Shown here: positions 22,840-35,481 of the stretch, in pieces
How the letters are laid out: every line of letters begins with the position of its first letter
Numbering within the stretch: the stretch's first letter is position 1
NCBI GenBank assembly: GCA_023630585.1
Contig: CM042553.1
Location: 1,658,020 to 1,722,019 of the forward strand
Length of the DNA stretch: 64,000 nucleotides
From: Cranoglanis bouderius
Taxonomy: Eukaryota; Chordata; Actinopteri; Siluriformes; Cranoglanididae
Reading direction: 5' to 3'
Translations under genes and position numbers: made by a program
Notes under the pieces: model-generated
What the model was told of the DNA's origin: nothing
The model's database searches: none
What the model saw: only the letters and a program-made list of their open reading frames with translations

Positions 22840-23690
22840 CCTTATGGGGACAATAGGCTTTTTTTTTTTTTTCTTTTACAAAAACTGTGCAAGAGTCTAA
22901 AAGATTTTTGTTTCTTTTACAGAGGTTACGTTTAGAGTCATGTTTAGGTGTAGCATAGCACGGATTAGCTATGTTAGCATTAATAATTATTAATCAGGAC
23001 ACTAAGACAAACGTGCGTATGTGTGTATATAAAATACTAATCACAAATCATTTGGCATCAGATTTTCTCATCTGCGGGATGCGTGGGACGGCACAGATCC
23101 TGCACAGAGATCTAGGACATGTTTTAAAACACACCAACACCATCACACCTAGCTGTGTTTTACATAACTTGCTAACAAAACCTGGCAGAGTTTGCTTGGA
23201 CACTAAGTATTGGATCAGCATCGGACAATATTCTGAGCTCTGATATTGGTATTATATCAATAACACCAATAGCTGTGCTACCTTTAGTGCCACAACTGGC
23301 CAACACCGTTGCTTGTTTTGCTGTAGATGTGAAGAAAAGATATTGCTTTATACACCTGATTTACTTGATCATGATGTAGATACAGTCAGCAGATTAACAG
23401 CAGATTAAGTCTCCAAGATCAACCTGCACATCATGGTTATATTTTTCCAGATTGGACATACAGAAACATTAGACCTGCTCTTACAGTCACACAAAAATAT
23501 CCCATCCTATCAATTCTCATTTGATATGAAGGCAAATATGCACTTCCACGGCCCCTCGGGGAGAGTGTCCACTGCTTCCATTAAACCCATTCAATATCCG
23601 AACCACAACCAGGCCATTAATGCGTCTATGTGAAAGCAGTTGCATATCTGTACGATAGCATCGTTTCCTTTTCCCAGCAGTTTGTGTATC
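22840..23690. other. Presumed dagla 5' intron, nothing recognised
   Basis: A poly-T tract at 22860-22872 follows the minisatellite. Nothing else stands out. Confidence 0.55.
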
Positions 23691-23728
<38 letters not shown>

Positions 23729-23916
23729 CGTGTATCAGCATGCCTGCACAGTGTGTGTGATGTACTGCACATGCAGAAACGTAAATGCCTATGCAACCTA
23801 TCTGCAACATGACTGCGAATAAAATCTGAATTTGAGACGATACGTTGTTGAAGCAGAAATGGACGCTTGCTGATAAATGGTGAGGGACCTGAGGACATTA
23901 GTATGCGCTCCATTGC

Positions 23917-23929
<13 letters not shown>

Positions 23930-23966
<37 letters not shown>
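23930..23966. repeat. CT/CA compound microsatellite
   Basis: A CT run (23917-23931) followed by CA units. A TG run lies nearby at 23697-23727. Confidence 0.9.
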
Positions 23967-23968
<2 letters not shown>

Positions 23969-24109
23969 CAGAATGACCAATGAGAAGAGCTGGATGTTGC
24001 ACCCAGCCTGGAATACGGAATACGTGTGAACAGCCCATGGCACTTGTGATTATCCATGCTGATCCACGCTGATCCATGCTGAGGACGCTTGTAACAACAA
24101 GTCTCTCAC

Positions 24110-25030
24110 CTGTTTGAGGACGGCGTCTTCCCGAGACCGTCGTTGTCTTCGCTTCTGTTCTCTCTCCCATCCTCCGCAGATCGCCACCCAGATGTCTCTA
24201 CAAGGCGAAAGAAACGGTGGGAAAGGAGGACTAAAAGAGCGAACCCGTCCCTGTCCCCGTCCCTGTCCGCTGTGTGTCCTGACACTGAAAATCTCTAGGT
24301 CCTCATAAATAATAATTAAAAGAAAAAAAAAGGGAAAAAAAAATTCGATATGACCAGTTAGGACCAAGTGTGCCTGTTAATACCTATACAGTAAAGACAA
24401 GCAGCCTCCCTTGCGTCCTCTACAATTTAGTCTCCTTAGAAATTAGGTTCAGAACAAGAAACAAAGCCTCGTGTCCTAATACAGTCCCTCCAAACACAGA
24501 AGGTCCAAAGTCAAACCTTGACGATTCCAGTCTCCTCTATCCGCTGTCCCTTAAAAAAAAAACGGTTAGAAATCCTGTCCCTGGTCCGGTGTCCCCTTAA
24601 AAACAGGTTCAGAGCAAATTCAGTCTCTGCTATCCGTCCCCAGTGTCCCCTAAGCCGGGTCAGGGAGAGCTCCAGCAGCAGGCTCACTCAGATGTCTTCC
24701 CTTACGCGCTCCCCGGTCACACCGGTCTCCACATATCTGTCTTTACGCATTTGCGTTGTCGGTTTCAGCAGTGCCAGGCTCCCTCTGCTCTGAGACAACA
24801 GCCGAGTCGTGCGTAATCCCCAGGCAGGGTGTGACTTCTCTTCCTTCTACTTGTTTTTTTTCTTCTCTCCGCTCTACGTTAATGAGTGGAGCAGCTCAGC
24901 TCTCAGCACACAGACTGATGTCTTCCTTCTTCCCTGCGATCTGGCGACCTGCTTCCGCGAAAAAACGGGCGTTGCTGGGATTCTCCTCTCTCCCAACCCG
25001 CAGCGCTCTCCATTTCCAAACTGCGCCCTC
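24110..25030 (-). promoter_or_regulatory. dagla: Candidate dagla 5' non-coding exon and promoter region
   Basis: On the minus strand a good splice donor, CAAACAG followed by GTGAGAG, ends at 24110, and the upstream stretch to about 25030 is locally richer in CpG than its surroundings. The dagla ATG exon (starting 11589) has an acceptor just upstream of the ATG, so a separate upstream 5' UTR exon is required. This is the best candidate seen, but only the donor and base composition support it. A transcript would be needed to settle it. Confidence 0.35.
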
Positions 25031-25073
25031 AACGTAGTTTGCGTATGTCATACTAAACAGCATGGGAGAGCTG

Positions 25074-25115
25074 TACACACACACACACACACACACACGC
25101 ATGCACGCACGCACA

Positions 25116-25152
<37 letters not shown>
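25074..25152. repeat. Compound CA microsatellite
   Basis: Two CA arrays separated by a GCATGCACGCACGC interruption, just outside the candidate dagla first exon. Confidence 0.93.
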
Positions 25153-25153
<1 letters not shown>

Positions 25154-25159
25154 CAGATA

Positions 25160-27160
25160 AAGAGCTTGCTTTAAACCCCTGTATTATTATTGACATACTG
25201 TTTAGTACGTTGCTATGCGCTTAGGGCTGTAGCAGCTCCAACCAGGGTTGCCAGATCTTTCCAAACCATGCGGGTGATTCTCAGGCGTCTACAAACTTTT
25301 TTTTGGGTCATTTTTCATATTCTCTCAAAAATTATGTTCCTTTAATTTTGCTTCAACTAACAGATATTTGTGGCTGTATTACTGATCTATTTATTTATAT
25401 AGTTAGTTAGTTGATTAGTTATTGAATTAATCTCTAATTGTACCAATGTGCACGTGCAGAAAGAATTGTCGGACCATTATATTTTCATCGTTGTAAAAGG
25501 TTTTCTTTTCATTTCTTTCTTTGCTTTTTTTTTTCTTTTTCTATTTATAACGAGGAGCATCTTAAACAAGATTATTGTCTATTTTATAAGAATTATGTTT
25601 GTTTGGGGTTTTTTTTTCCCCCCAAGAAGGATGTGATTATATATACTGTATATACCTAATAAAAATATATTTATCAAAAAGAAGGACGTAAAGGTCAACT
25701 ACTGTAGCTGTGTGTTTAATGTGTGTTTAATTTAACAGTGTTGGCTTATTGTATTAGTAATGCCGGTTACATTTGTTTTTGCACACTCCAAGGATAAATA
25801 TTAGTCGGCTTTGGATTTGGTAAACAGTAAACACATATTTTCTAAAGGATAGTGTGTAGTGTTCTTCAATATTCTTGTCTGATTTTTAATGGAACCTCCC
25901 CCCCACACTACCACCACCCCCCACCCCCTACACTTACGTCTTTCACACAGATACCCAAGTAGATAATCAGCATGTCGAGTTGTAATTTTAAAAACAACAA
26001 CAACAACAGGTTAGGTGTGATACATACCACAACAATGACAAATCAGCATAACGTCACTCAGGAATGACCGGGTGAGGATGAATGATTAGAATTTTTTAAA
26101 TTCGTATATCATGAAGTAATACAGTTGAAGATAATCCTGTGACTGTAAATCACCACCATGCATGTACCCAGCCAGGAACAATTCAATACTATCACCAACA
26201 CCAAACTTAGAGTTAAATATCCCAACATGGCAACCACGTACATATCCATGAAAGCGCTTCTTTCACGTTGCGACGTTTGCGTAAGTCACGGCGTACACTG
26301 GGCTTCGGGAATAGCGAGGGTCCGGAAACGGCTTCCTACTGGACACTTAGTGTACTAACTGCTGTAAATGGCATTATTTCATAGTCTATGTACTGTAGTG
26401 CACTTATGTAGAAAATAAACAAAACAAAACAGGGAGCGGTTTAAGACTGACCCTGGCGCTGCTGCGTCATTTCCTGATTCTTAGCAGCTGTTCACTACCA
26501 AACACCCTGCACTATATAATACAATGACGAATGATTTATGGTGTTAATCTTCCAGTCTGACAGAAAGGTTTAGGGGAGCCTGTCACAATATCTTCTTACT
26601 TGCCATTTGGGTTAAGATGACGTCACTAAGCGACATATGACGTCACGAACATCTGCACAATGGTTCGCTGGTTTCCGTAAGGAGGCTGCACACTGGTTAA
26701 AAGCACACTTGCAAGGTTTACTCCTGACTTTACTCCTGACACTGATACAGTGTTATCTGTTTAAGAGCACCAGAGAACTAAACCCAGCAGTAGCGGCGGT
26801 CTTTTTTCCTCGGCACGATTCGGTTTCAGGCCCGTGCCTGAATCTAACGCTCAGAACGTCGCTACAAGATGCCACATAATGGCAAATTCGCCAGAAGAGT
26901 TATTTGCATATTAGTTGAAGAATAATTTGCATATTCAGTGAACAGTCATAACATTTGCATATTGAACCGTGTTACATGAAAAAAGGAGGATTTTCTTAGA
27001 ATAGAATAGAACAGCACTTTGTCAGTATAGGAAAGAATACAGGTATATTCTAAATCATTTCTTATAGAAAGCAGAAGTCTTTGGCACCCCAATCTAACTA
27101 TTTACATTATATCTGTTAAAATATCAAAGCCACACCAAGTTTTCAAACAAACAATTTATT
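25160..27160. other. AT-rich intergenic DNA, no gene seen
   Basis: No recognisable protein, RNA gene or complete element. Short poly-C/poly-A runs occur near 25890-25930, and an unrecognised 80-codon ORF (26637-26879) is probably chance. Confidence 0.6.
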
Positions 27161-27164
27161 TTAA

Positions 27165-27860
27165 TTGTTTGGGACAATAGTGATCAGTGATTGGTCATTT
27201 GGGACAATGGTGATCAGTGATTGATCATTTGGAACAATGGTGATTAGTGATTGGTCATTTTGGACAATGGCGATCAGTAATTGGTTGTTTGGAACAATGG
27301 TGATCAGTGATTGGTCATTTGGAACAATAGTGATCAGTGATTGGTTGTTGTGAACAATGTTGATTAGTGATTAATTATTTGTAATTATTGTGACCAGTGA
27401 TTGGATATTTGGGGAAATGGTGATTAGTGACTGGTTTGGAACAATAGTGAGTAGTGACTGATCGTTGTGAACAATGTTGTTTAGTCATTGTTTGGAACAA
27501 TGGTGATAAGTGATTGGTCATTTGGGACAATGGTGATCAGTGATTGGTTGTTGTGAACAATGTTGATTAGTGATTGTTTAGAACAATGGTGATTAGTGAT
27601 TGATCATTTGGAACAATGGTGATCAGTGATCGTTTGTTAGGAACAGTGGTGATTAGTGATTGGTCATTGGAATACTGGTGATTAGTGATTGTTTGTTTGG
27701 AACAATGGTGATAAGTAATTGTTAGGAACAATGGTGATTAGTGATAGGTTGTTTGGAACAATGTAATTAGTGATTGGTTGTTTGGAGCAGTGGTGATCTG
27801 TGACTGGTCATTGGGAATAATAGTGTTCAATGATTGGTCATTAGGAAGTCACTAGATTGG
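27165..27860. repeat. About 30-bp minisatellite
   Basis: Degenerate tandem units with cores GGAACAATGGTGAT and CAGTGATTGGTCATTT, around 22 copies. It is followed by poly-C runs at 27867-27892. Confidence 0.9.
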
Positions 27861-28281
27861 ATAGTCCCCCCCCCCTTGTCCCCCCCCCCCCCAAATAAAG
27901 GGATCTAAAATGTCACTAAATCTAGCAACAAAATTGCAAAAAAAAAATTACAAAAAAACCAAAACATTTCAGACTCAGGTAGGAGGCGTGGCCCAAAGTT
28001 TGATGGTGAATTTGTATGTTAGAAGTGACTGGGATCATAATATAGTGCCACTTTGTATATTAAATATATTAAATAGTTTATATAAAGATGTATTCTGATA
28101 TTTTATGAGAGTGTTTATGTATAAATAGTGTTAGTGAGCCAGATGATGAGTGTGTGTTGATTTAGGCATGTAATCATTTAATTTTGCCTGAACAGTTTCT
28201 TTAACATTTCAAACAGATCTGTGTAGTTTGTTTCATAACATGACACCCATGCTAACTCAACACCCATGCTAACTCAACAGC

Positions 28282-28282
<1 letters not shown>

Positions 28283-28342
<60 letters not shown>
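28283..28342. repeat. CA microsatellite
   Basis: About 29 CA units between dagla and cend1. Confidence 0.95.
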
Positions 28343-28343
<1 letters not shown>

Positions 28344-28787
28344 GGGCTGGATTCCTATTTTCAGTCCACAGAAATAATACCTTCTAGTTGCACGATTCTC
28401 CACCCCCTCCGTTAGAAGCTGAAGTGGTATGTTCCACCTCCTCTCTGTCCTCCGATCCCTGCTGCATCCTCCATCACTGCACTTCCCTTCATTCCCAGTT
28501 TCTCCTTGAGGACGATTTTGTGGCCTGTCCCAGTGTGACTTGAGGCCCAGCTCTGAGTCTTCTATCTGCTCCGTCAGCACAAGGTCATCACAAGGTCGAG
28601 AAGGAATAAAGGAAGGACAGAAGAAGGTAGGTTGTCTTTCTGCTATTTTATTTATGATGCCATTTCCAGTGGAGGTGAATGAGGAGGCCTGTGGCCCAGA
28701 AGGCTGAACTCTGTCTTACTCATCTGTTTCTCCTTTTTCTGTTGTCCATATCTTTTTTTTTTCTTTTCTTTTAGGACTCAACTTGTT

Positions 28788-28791
<4 letters not shown>

Positions 28792-28853
<62 letters not shown>
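28792..28853. repeat. CT microsatellite
   Basis: About 29 CT units; a TG array follows at 29053-29099. Confidence 0.95.
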
Positions 28854-28854
<1 letters not shown>

Positions 28855-29050
28855 GTCCCTCTCTGTGTTCTTATTTATTCCCTCACTGAGTCCTCGCCCT
28901 CTCTTGTCCTCCATGAGTGCTGCGTATGACTCATGTAGTCTTACAGAGACACAGGGAGGGACAGAAGGAGAATATAACACACTTGAATTATGTGGCTGTG
29001 GCTGTACAAGACAGCTTTGTTTCATGTTGGGTGACGTATCACATATTTGC

Positions 29051-29099
<49 letters not shown>

Positions 29100-29369
29100 C
29101 AAGAGCAAAAAGGGCTGTCTATTCTCGGATCTTTGTTATTGCATTTAGACACACACATGCATACACACTTTCCCACGAGACGACTCTACCGGATGTTATG
29201 CTGAAAGCCCAGTAATTGCCCGTTGGCAAACATCTCAGCATGGTCACTCCAGGCTTCGTGTGTCAGTGCAGTATTAAAGTCATAAAAGTCACTGAACATC
29301 CTTTCCTTTAATTTCTCATCTGCCTGCGTATGTTTATGTATATACGTATATATGTATATACGTTCAACT

Positions 29370-29575
29370 GCTTTATCCTGCTTAGGATCGTGGGGTGACG
29401 CGGGAATACACTGTGGAAGAGGATACCAGTCCATTTAGGTAGGTAGGAGGAAACTGGAGAATCTGGAGGAAACATTTGGGTACTTGGAGAACATCCGAAA
29501 CTCCACACAGACAGAAACCTGAGCTCGCGATCGAACCACAAAACCTGGAGCTATGACCCCTGGCCACCATGTCAG
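29370..29575 (+). repeat. Diverged SINE/LINE fragment
   Basis: The plus strand has the order GCTTTATCCTGCTTAGG, AGGAGGAAACTGGAGAA, GAACATCCGAAACTCCACAC and GCGATCGAACC. This resembles the reverse complement of a V-SINE-type element, heavily diverged. Confidence 0.45.
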
Positions 29576-29948
29576 CATGATATATATATATATAGGCAAC
29601 ACTAAACATATTTAGAAAGCTACCATTAATTAAGGTTCCCTAGATTTGTACTAACATTGTCGTTAAACATTTGGCTTGAAATTATTTGGCACATCATCCA
29701 TCTGAGATAATGAATGATATTAAATTCAGACACTGGATATGGGTGGGCATCAGGCAGATAGCAATTCCCAATCTGGTAAAGCTGTGCTTTCCAAAAATTT
29801 TTTTATTATAACTCTAATAATTGGTGCATTGGTGCACTAAACTGTGTCCTGCATAAATACAGTTCTGTTCTTCATTATTTCTGTCCAGGACATCAAAAAA
29901 CACCTGAGAGACAAAAGAAAAGTACCCTCCCACACATCGACCATCCAT

Positions 29949-30233
29949 ATGGAGTCAAAGGCTAAGAGCAGCGTGAAACCAGGTACCAAGACTGAGAAGA
30001 AAGAATCAGCACCTCCTCCAAAACCGAACCCCGCTCCTGCCGAACCTGCGCTGCCTGCCGAAGTGGAAAAACCAGCACAAGATGGCAACCATGAGGGAGC
30101 GCAGGAAGGGAACGGGGCAGCTGGAGGCAGCTGTGAAACCCTGGAGAACCTGAAGCCATTCCTCATTGGTGGAGCTATTGTAGCGCTTGGAGCCGTAATG
30201 GTGGGCTTGGTCCTGTTAGCCAAAAAGAAGTGA
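29949..30233 (+). CDS. cend1: Cell cycle exit and neuronal differentiation protein 1
   Basis: This is a 94-residue tail-anchored protein. In mammals CEND1 (BM88) promotes cell-cycle exit of neuronal precursors and sits in outer mitochondrial membranes with its N-terminus in the cytosol. The sequence begins MESKAKSS, has a Lys/Pro/Ala/Glu-rich disordered middle, and ends in one hydrophobic segment (about residues 71-91) closed by KKK. This layout, together with the similar first and last residues, matches CEND1. It is shorter than the roughly 149-residue human protein. The exon begins after an acceptor at 29888; codons upstream of the ATG stay open back to that point, so a longer N-terminus from an earlier exon cannot be excluded. 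The gene lies about 2.1 kb upstream of polr2l on the same strand. The two are also close neighbours on human 11p15.5, which supports the call. Confidence 0.85.
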   Translation: MESKAKSSVKPGTKTEKKESAPPPKPNPAPAEPALPAEVEKPAQDGNHEGAQEGNGAAGGSCETLENLKPFLIGGAIVALGAVMVGLVLLAKKK

Positions 30234-30770
30234 CAGCGTGATGTGATTGGCCAACAGGTTCATGGGTGATTGGGTCACAGCGTAATGGGGGGGGGGCGTG
30301 GTGGTGTTTAAATATCGTTGGGGTGGGGAGCCACCTTGCTTACTTGTCATTCAGCTTTGTTTTCATCACTAGTGTAGTGTAGTAGAAATAGTAGCAAGCT
30401 CACTCAGGCCATGTTCAGATGTAAATGCGACCCTGAATAACTCATGAATAACTCATGAATAACTCATGTTAGCTAGTTAAAACGGCAGTGCTTTTTATTT
30501 ATTTATTTATTTTTCATTAAAATGAGATGATTATTATTATTGAGTCAGCGGAGGAAAAAACACTCCACGAGTCACCCTGGAAATCAGAGTCAGAGCTGTT
30601 GCATCAGATTAAAGTGGGCCCAAATCCCCCGGTGCCCAAAAGGTACATACTATTACCAACATTTTAACAGAAAGCATTATCAAAACAATGTTAGATAAAA
30701 TAGCAATCCTGCAATGTTCTGTAAATATGAAAGAGCAGTTTGCTCACATAAACAACATGAACAACAAAAA

Positions 30771-30774
<4 letters not shown>

Positions 30775-30802
<28 letters not shown>
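30775..30802. repeat. TG microsatellite
   Basis: About 14 TG units, followed by GA, downstream of cend1. Confidence 0.9.
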
Positions 30803-30812
<10 letters not shown>

Positions 30813-30867
30813 CTGTAGATTTAAGATAGATGCATTGATGGATTACTGAAAAAGGAATAATTATACA

Positions 30868-30921
<54 letters not shown>

Positions 30922-31764
30922 CACATTTCTGTAACTCATGTAAGAGCACATTAGCAAATTACTGATCTTTCAGTTCTACTTAGTTAGTTTCATGTGAAAC
31001 ACTCTAGCCTTTTTCCCCCTTCTCACTGAAGTGGATTTCATCATCATTTGGTGGTGTTCACATTTTCATGGATGTGTCCTGTCCTTTTGCTTGATTATTG
31101 AAACCCATCCATTTCCTGTTGACCATAAAGTGTTACAAAAAAGAAAAAGAAAAAGAAAACATAACAAAGTGGAAACACATTAGACAGTTTAATGGCATGA
31201 TGGAGATGCAGGTCACCTTTTTTTATGCCGAGTAAGACGACTGGACTTGTTGAAATGGTCATCATTACAAACTACCTTTGTCTGGACATGTAACCAGTTA
31301 TTAAGGACAAAGACGATTTTCCGTTCCCTCAAAGTGCGTATGTAATGCAATAATACAAATAGCACTCTGTAGATGAACTGATAGAATTGTAAAGTATGAC
31401 AAAATGACAAGGAGTACGGTTTATAATGCTGAATGAACATGCTGAGATGTTGGGGAGTTGTGAGTGACGGCGGATGGTATTAAAGAATTATATAAATGAT
31501 GAAACAGATAATTGTTATATATACACGTGTTGAGAAATATTAAGTTCTGACAGACATATTTTCCTGGTTGTTTTGCGCTCTCCTGCTCTTGAACCCCCCC
31601 TCCCTCTGGTCCTTATGTACAATAAAATCAAGATGGCTGCAACGCAATGTGCCTGTGTTTTTCAGTCTGGGCTGACGGGAAATAGTTTTATAGATGACAA
31701 TTTCAGCTGTGGAAGTTATTATGAACCAACAGTGAAGTGTTTCTGGCGTCTTTGGTGTGATATT

Positions 31765-31798
31765 CAGGTGTCCACATACTTTTGGTCATATAGTGTAT
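31765..31798 (+). mobile_element. Terminal-repeat fragment of the 45452 Tc1-derived family
   Basis: The phrase GGTGTCCACATACTTTTGG followed by TCATATAGTG is the right terminal repeat of that family. Only the end is recognisable. Confidence 0.5.
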
Positions 31799-32049
31799 CT
31801 ATTAGACTGCTGTTCTGCATTTGCATGACCAAGGAGACACCTATGGGCACGTCTCTTGCAAACCATTCCAAGATACAAGTTATAAAACTGACGAGATATT
31901 AAAAAAAAAAAAAAAAGGCATTCTGATAAACAAACAAACAAATTAATTAATAAATAAGCAACACTAAAACATGTAAACACTCGTGATAAATTGTATTTAT
32001 TTGTTAAAAGGGGTTTGGACCGTTTTGTTTTTGTTTTTCCTCCGGAACT

Positions 32050-32180
32050 GTTTTAATCCCGAACTCGTTTCCTTCGGCGCTATTATTCCGCGAGCACACC
32101 AAACCGGAAGCGACGCATTTTCGGCGTTTTTCCTTTCTCGAAACGCGAAGAACGTGGAGAAGGGCTTGCTCATATCGTCG
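32050..32180 (+). promoter_or_regulatory. polr2l: Candidate polr2l promoter/5' UTR exon
   Basis: A CpG-rich patch in an otherwise AT-rich stretch ends with a possible donor (TCG followed by GTAAAT) at 32180. The ATG exon has an acceptor shortly before the ATG (two AG choices within 32378-32388), so a non-coding first exon is expected here. Support is composition and splice motif only. Confidence 0.4.
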
Positions 32181-32396
32181 GTAAATATTCTGTTATTTCT
32201 CTTGTACCTCTGTAGACATTTAATTAGAACATAAACACCACGCGGATACATTAAGCCGAGTGTGAAGGTAGTTATGTTAGTTGTATGTGTGTCTGCTGAA
32301 CGGTGATGTTGAGTTCATGTCTGAGCTACAATCCCATGTGTACAGTAACCCTGTAATTCATGTGGTCACTTGTTCAGGTTTGTGCAGGACTTCGCT

Positions 32397-35300
32397 ATGA
32401 TTATCCCGATCCGCTGCTTCACCTGTGGGAAGATTGTAGGGAACAAGTGGGAGGCTTACCTGGGTCTCCTCCAGGCAGAATACACAGAGGGGTAAGAGAG
32501 AGCAAGAGTGGGGAAAAGCTGTTTATACATACAGTGGTGCCCTAAAGTTTGTGAAACCTTTAGAATTTTCTATATTTCTGCATAAATATGCCATAAAACA
32601 TCATCAGATTTTCACACAAGTCCTAAAAGTAGATAAAGAGAACCCAGTTAAACAAATGAGACAAAAATATTATACCTGGTCATTTACTTATAGAGGGAAA
32701 TGATCCAATATTACATATCTGAGTGGCAAAAGTATGTGAACCTTTGTTTTCAGTATCTGGTGTGACCCCCTTATGCAGCAATAACTGCAACTAAACATTT
32801 CTGTTGATCAGTCCTGCACATCAGCTTAGAGGAGTTTTAGCCCGTTCCTCAGTACAGAACAGCTTTAACTCTGGGATGTTGGTGGGTTTCCTCACATGAA
32901 CTGCTTGCTTCAGATCCTTCTACAACATTTCTACTGGATTAAGGTCATTGTCTTGCTGCATGACCCGCTTTCTCTTCAGATTCAGTTCATGGACAGATGT
33001 CCTGACATTTTCCTTTAGAATTCCCTGGTATAATTCAGAAGTCATTGTCCCATCAATGATGGCGAGTCGTCCAGGCCAAGATGCAGCAAAACAGGCCCAA
33101 ACTGTGACACTACCACCACCGTGTGTCACAGATGGGATAAGGTTCTTATGCTGGAATGCAGTGTTTTCCTTTCTCCAAACATATCACTTCTTATTTAAAC
33201 CGAAAAGTTCTATTTTGGTCTCATCCGTCCACAAAATATTTTTCCAACAGCCTTCTGGATTGTCCACGTGATCTTTAGCAAACTGCAGAAGGGCAGCAGT
33301 GTTCTTTTTGGAGAGCAGTTATTTTTCTCCTTGCAACCCTGCCATGCACACCATTGTTGTTCAGTGATCTCCTGATGGTGGACTCATGAACATTAACATT
33401 AGCCGATGTGAGAGAGGACTTTAGTTGCTTAGAAGTTACCCTGGGTTCCTTTATGACCTTGCGGCCTATTACATGTCTCGACCACTCCTGGGGAGGGTAA
33501 CAATGGTCTTGAGTTTCCTCCATTTGTACACAGTCTGTCTGACTGTGGTTTGGTGGAGTCCAAACTCTTTAAAGATGATTTTGATGAGCATCAACAACTC
33601 TTTTCCTGAGGTCACCATCAGGAAGTTCCTACGATGGCACACAAACTGCTGCTCTGATCGATGATGTGCTGTTAGACTGCCTTTTGCCTTATGTAGGTTC
33701 CTCTAGGAGGTCCAGGTCACCATTTTCAGACAGTGATAGCAGTCAATACACCTCCTTCAGTGATATCTCAGGCTCGTCCACTTTATTTGACACACCATGC
33801 ATGAGGCCTGAGAAGCGTGTTAGAGTCCGAGAGAAGCGAAGACGGAGAAGAGAGAAGAACTGTGAGAATTATGGAGACGAGCACAGATTAGCTTTCACAT
33901 GTGCCTTTTGTAAATTTCACACATTCCAAGACAAAGACATTGAGAAGCACTTCGGAAGCACATATCACCATGAAACACTCGACTACATTCGATGACAGGC
34001 CAAGTTTGATGACCGGGTCATTAGCTTTCTCCATGACTGTATGGTGCACAAGTTTTTTAAGACAGTGTCTGCTTTGTGCAAGTTGCACAGCCTTTAGGAT
34101 CGGAAAGCAAACCAGAAAGTCATGGAAGGGGTGACTGAGGAGGACTCCATGAGGAAGGTGGAGGTGGTGCACTGTATGGCCTGCAACATTTACATTCCTG
34201 CTGTCTTTACTTCTGTCCAGCAGCATCGCCGTTCCCCTCTACACCTAAAAACCAAAGTGGTGTACAAAGAGCAGATGAAACGGGAGAGCGTGCTGACGGC
34301 AAAAGCCATCATTAATAATTACGGTGTTAAAATTCACTATGAGAAATAAATCAACGGAGAAGACCCGTTTGTAACGGATGCTAAAGAAGACACTGGCTCA
34401 GATTCGTCTGAACTCGAGGACTATACGATGGAGTAGTGGTAGCAGTGGTAAATCAGTGGTTAAGACGTTGGGCTACTGATCGGAAGGTCGTGAGTTCAAA
34501 TCCCAGCACCGCCAAGCTGCCACTGTTGGGCCCTTGAGCAAGGCCCTTAACCCTCAACTGTTCAGATGTATAAATGAGAGAAATGTAAGTTGCTCTGGAT
34601 AAGGGCGTCTGCCAAATGCCATAAATGTAAATGTAGGTCTTCAGAAATTTCCTTTGTTCATACCACAATACACTTCCACAAACACGTGTTGTGGAGATCA
34701 GACTCTGATAGATCCCTGTTCTTTAAATAAAACAGGGGGCTCACTCACACCTGATCATCATCCCACTGATTGGAAACACCTGACTCTAATTTCACCCTCA
34801 AATTAACTGCTTATCCTAGATGTTCACATACTTTTGCCACTCATAGAGATGTAATATTGGATCATTTTCCTCAATAAATAAATGACCAAGTGTAATATTT
34901 TTTGTCTCATTTGTTTAATTGGGTTCTCTTTATCTATTTTAGGACTAATATATATATATATGTATACTTACAGACCTGCAGACTACCTGTGAAACCTGTT
35001 TCTCTATTCTTCTCTCTAAATTCCATATTTAAAATTATTTTATTATTTTTTAACATTTGAACATTTTTATTGTCAGTAACATACACGACTAAGTGGGAAG
35101 TGTGACTAGACTTGTTGGTGGAAAGACCACAGGAACACGCACATGCTTAATTTAAAGTAGCACGCAAAACCCGTCTTTGTCGTCAGACCGGTATTTCTAA
35201 TGTTACTTTATATAATATACACGAATATTATATACACCTCAAAACCGGAGGTGACCAGTGTCTCGTGCGACCCCTTGCCTGGATTAAAAGGCAAGTAGTA

Positions 35301-35435
35301 TTAACTACTGTTTGGTCGTTATTTGTAACTAATCATCCAAGTCCTGGTTTCATCTCGCTTTCTCTAAAACGTGTGTAGATGATGTTGATTTTGTAGATTC
35401 CGTGGCTTCTTTACTTGATTTGCTGCATCCATTCA

Positions 35436-35481
<46 letters not shown>

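Larger units (their letters stand above)
30240..32040. other. cend1 3' region and cend1-polr2l spacer
   Basis: This holds the cend1 3' UTR (a possible ATTAAA near 30517), microsatellites and one Tc1-derived end fragment (31765). No other gene is seen. Confidence 0.5.
32532..34945 (-). mobile_element. Tc1-like element split by a retropseudogene/SINE insertion
   Basis: The left end begins after TA with CAGTGGTGCCCTAAAG. Minus-strand transposase fragments include KRKRVMQQDND, GGGSVTVWACFAAS and an N-terminal helix-turn-helix piece with the Tc1 TVYKW region. The frame is broken many times. Comparison with the related plus-strand copy at 52754 shows that 33614-34634 is foreign and interrupts the transposase within the codons for the first helix. 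The 5-bp sequence AGGTC flanks the insert on both sides (33609-33613, 34635-34639). The right end near 34945 lacks an intact terminal repeat. Confidence 0.8.

Noticed and set aside
26637..26879. 80-codon ORF with a hydrophobic stretch
   Set aside because: No family, no splice or promoter context; length is within chance.
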